Origin: an uncultured Coprococcus sp.
Lineage (GTDB): Bacteria > Bacillota_A > Clostridia > Lachnospirales > Lachnospiraceae
Direction: 5' to 3'
Assembly: GCA_900767685.1 (NCBI GenBank)
Contig: CAAGAB010000314.1
Location: 1-6,026 of the forward strand
Length of the DNA: 6,026 nt
The notes beneath the pieces were generated by a model. That model ran no database searches. It was not told where the DNA came from and saw nothing but the letters and a program-made list of their open reading frames with translations. Positions 5,685 through 6,026 of this stretch are shown in pieces. Position 1 is the first letter of the stretch, and each line of letters opens with the position of its first letter. The translations under genes and the position numbers were made by a program.

Positions 5685-5692
5685 CAATCTAT

Positions 5693-5723
5693 GGGGACGG
5701 AGGGGTCAGGTACCTCCGTCCCC
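5693..5723 (+). repeat. GC-rich hairpin repeat, unit E (long form)
   Basis: The 31-base sequence differs from unit A at one base (loop GGTCAGGTA instead of GGACAGGTA) and forms the same 11-bp stem (5693-5703 with 5713-5723). It fills most of the 63-base gap between the MATE stop and the ABC ATPase start. It is followed by TGTTTTG, so it could act as a weak terminator or attenuator. Confidence 0.9.
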
Positions 5724-5747
5724 TGTTTTGAAAAAGGAGGAAATAAT

Positions 5748-6026
5748 ATGCTGCAAATAAAGAATCTCACAAAGAGATATGGGGATAAAGTGGCGGTAGA
5801 TAACCTGAGCCTGCACATAATGCCGGGGGAGATATATGGTTTCATCGGACACAACGGAGCAGGTAAGACAACCACTATAAAGGCGTGTACAGGAATCCTG
5901 AATTTTGAGGAGGGAGATATCCTTATAGATGGTGTGTCCATAAAGGAAAAACCGCTGGAATGCAAGAAACAGATGGCATATATTCCTGACAATCCAGATA
6001 TGTATGATTTCATGACCGGAATCGGA
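5748..6026 (+). CDS. ABC transporter ATP-binding protein, ABC-2 type (3' partial)
   Basis: The gene starts at ATG 5748, seven bases after a near-perfect AAAGGAGG (5733-5740), and is cut by the window end after 93 residues. The visible part has an aromatic A-loop Tyr11, a hydrophobic first strand, and Walker A GHNGAGKTT (34-42). A C-T-G-I-L segment follows, then the strand GDILIDGVSIKEKP. At the Q-loop position the sequence is YIPDNPDMY (78-86), with Asp81 where most ABC ATPases have Gln. This YIPD pattern occurs in a subgroup of clostridial ABC-2 export ATPases. The signature, Walker B and His switch lie beyond the window. A membrane permease gene is expected downstream. It may be cotranscribed with the MATE gene through repeat unit E. 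Confidence 0.92.
   Translation, partial: MLQIKNLTKRYGDKVAVDNLSLHIMPGEIYGFIGHNGAGKTTTIKACTGILNFEEGDILIDGVSIKEKPLECKKQMAYIPDNPDMYDFMTGIG

Noticed and set aside
5543..6013. Long minus-strand open frame across the MATE end and ABC ATPase start
   Set aside because: It is antisense to two clear genes and has no ribosome site or recognisable domain; its length follows from codon bias on the plus strand.

Overview
The window looks like chromosomal DNA from an anaerobic, low-to-medium GC Gram-positive bacterium, most likely Lachnospiraceae (Clostridia). The reasons are strong AGGAGG-type ribosome binding sites, frequent AGA/ATA codons, the protein families present, and a dispersed GGGGACAGG...CCTCCGTCCCC hairpin repeat of a kind seen in such genomes. 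The organism call is inference; there is no rRNA or other marker gene here.

Layout: (1) 2-814 (+) is the C-terminal nucleotide-binding half of an ABC exporter, cut by the window start. (2) 847-1113 (+) is a short frame without a good start, probably the C-terminal remnant of an Rpn/PD-(D/E)XK-type protein. A strong bidirectional terminator hairpin follows at 1149-1190. (3) 1237-1482 (-) is a small one-pass membrane protein with a Cys-rich tail. (4) 1566-2252 (-) is a Crp/Fnr-family regulator. (5) A divergent control region follows. It holds a perfect 8+2+8 dyad centred exactly at -41.5 relative to the start site inferred from a TATAAT box. (6) 2548-3354 (+) is an iron-sulfur protein with an N-terminal ferredoxin domain and a Cys-containing C-terminal domain. 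(7) 3508-4023 (+) is a 171-residue protein resembling only the N-terminal helical domain of clostridial hydroxylamine reductase / hybrid cluster protein (Hcp). (8) 4245-5684 (+) is a complete MATE-family efflux transporter with its own promoter. (9) 5748-6026 (+) is the start of an ABC transporter ATPase, cut by the window end.

The most interesting part is 1566-4091. A Crp/Fnr regulator, a divergent ferredoxin-like gene under an apparent class II activator site, and an Hcp-like gene resemble the known HcpR-ferredoxin-Hcp arrangement for nitric oxide/hydroxylamine stress. Here the Hcp-like protein stops where the rest of Hcp would follow, and its stop codon lies inside a repeat unit. The gene is bracketed by two repeat doublets, each with exactly 64-nt unit spacing and in opposite orientation. 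It may be a truncated hcp, or a standalone Hcp domain-I protein held in a repeat-bounded cassette.

No tRNA, rRNA, CRISPR array, riboswitch or transposase gene was recognised.
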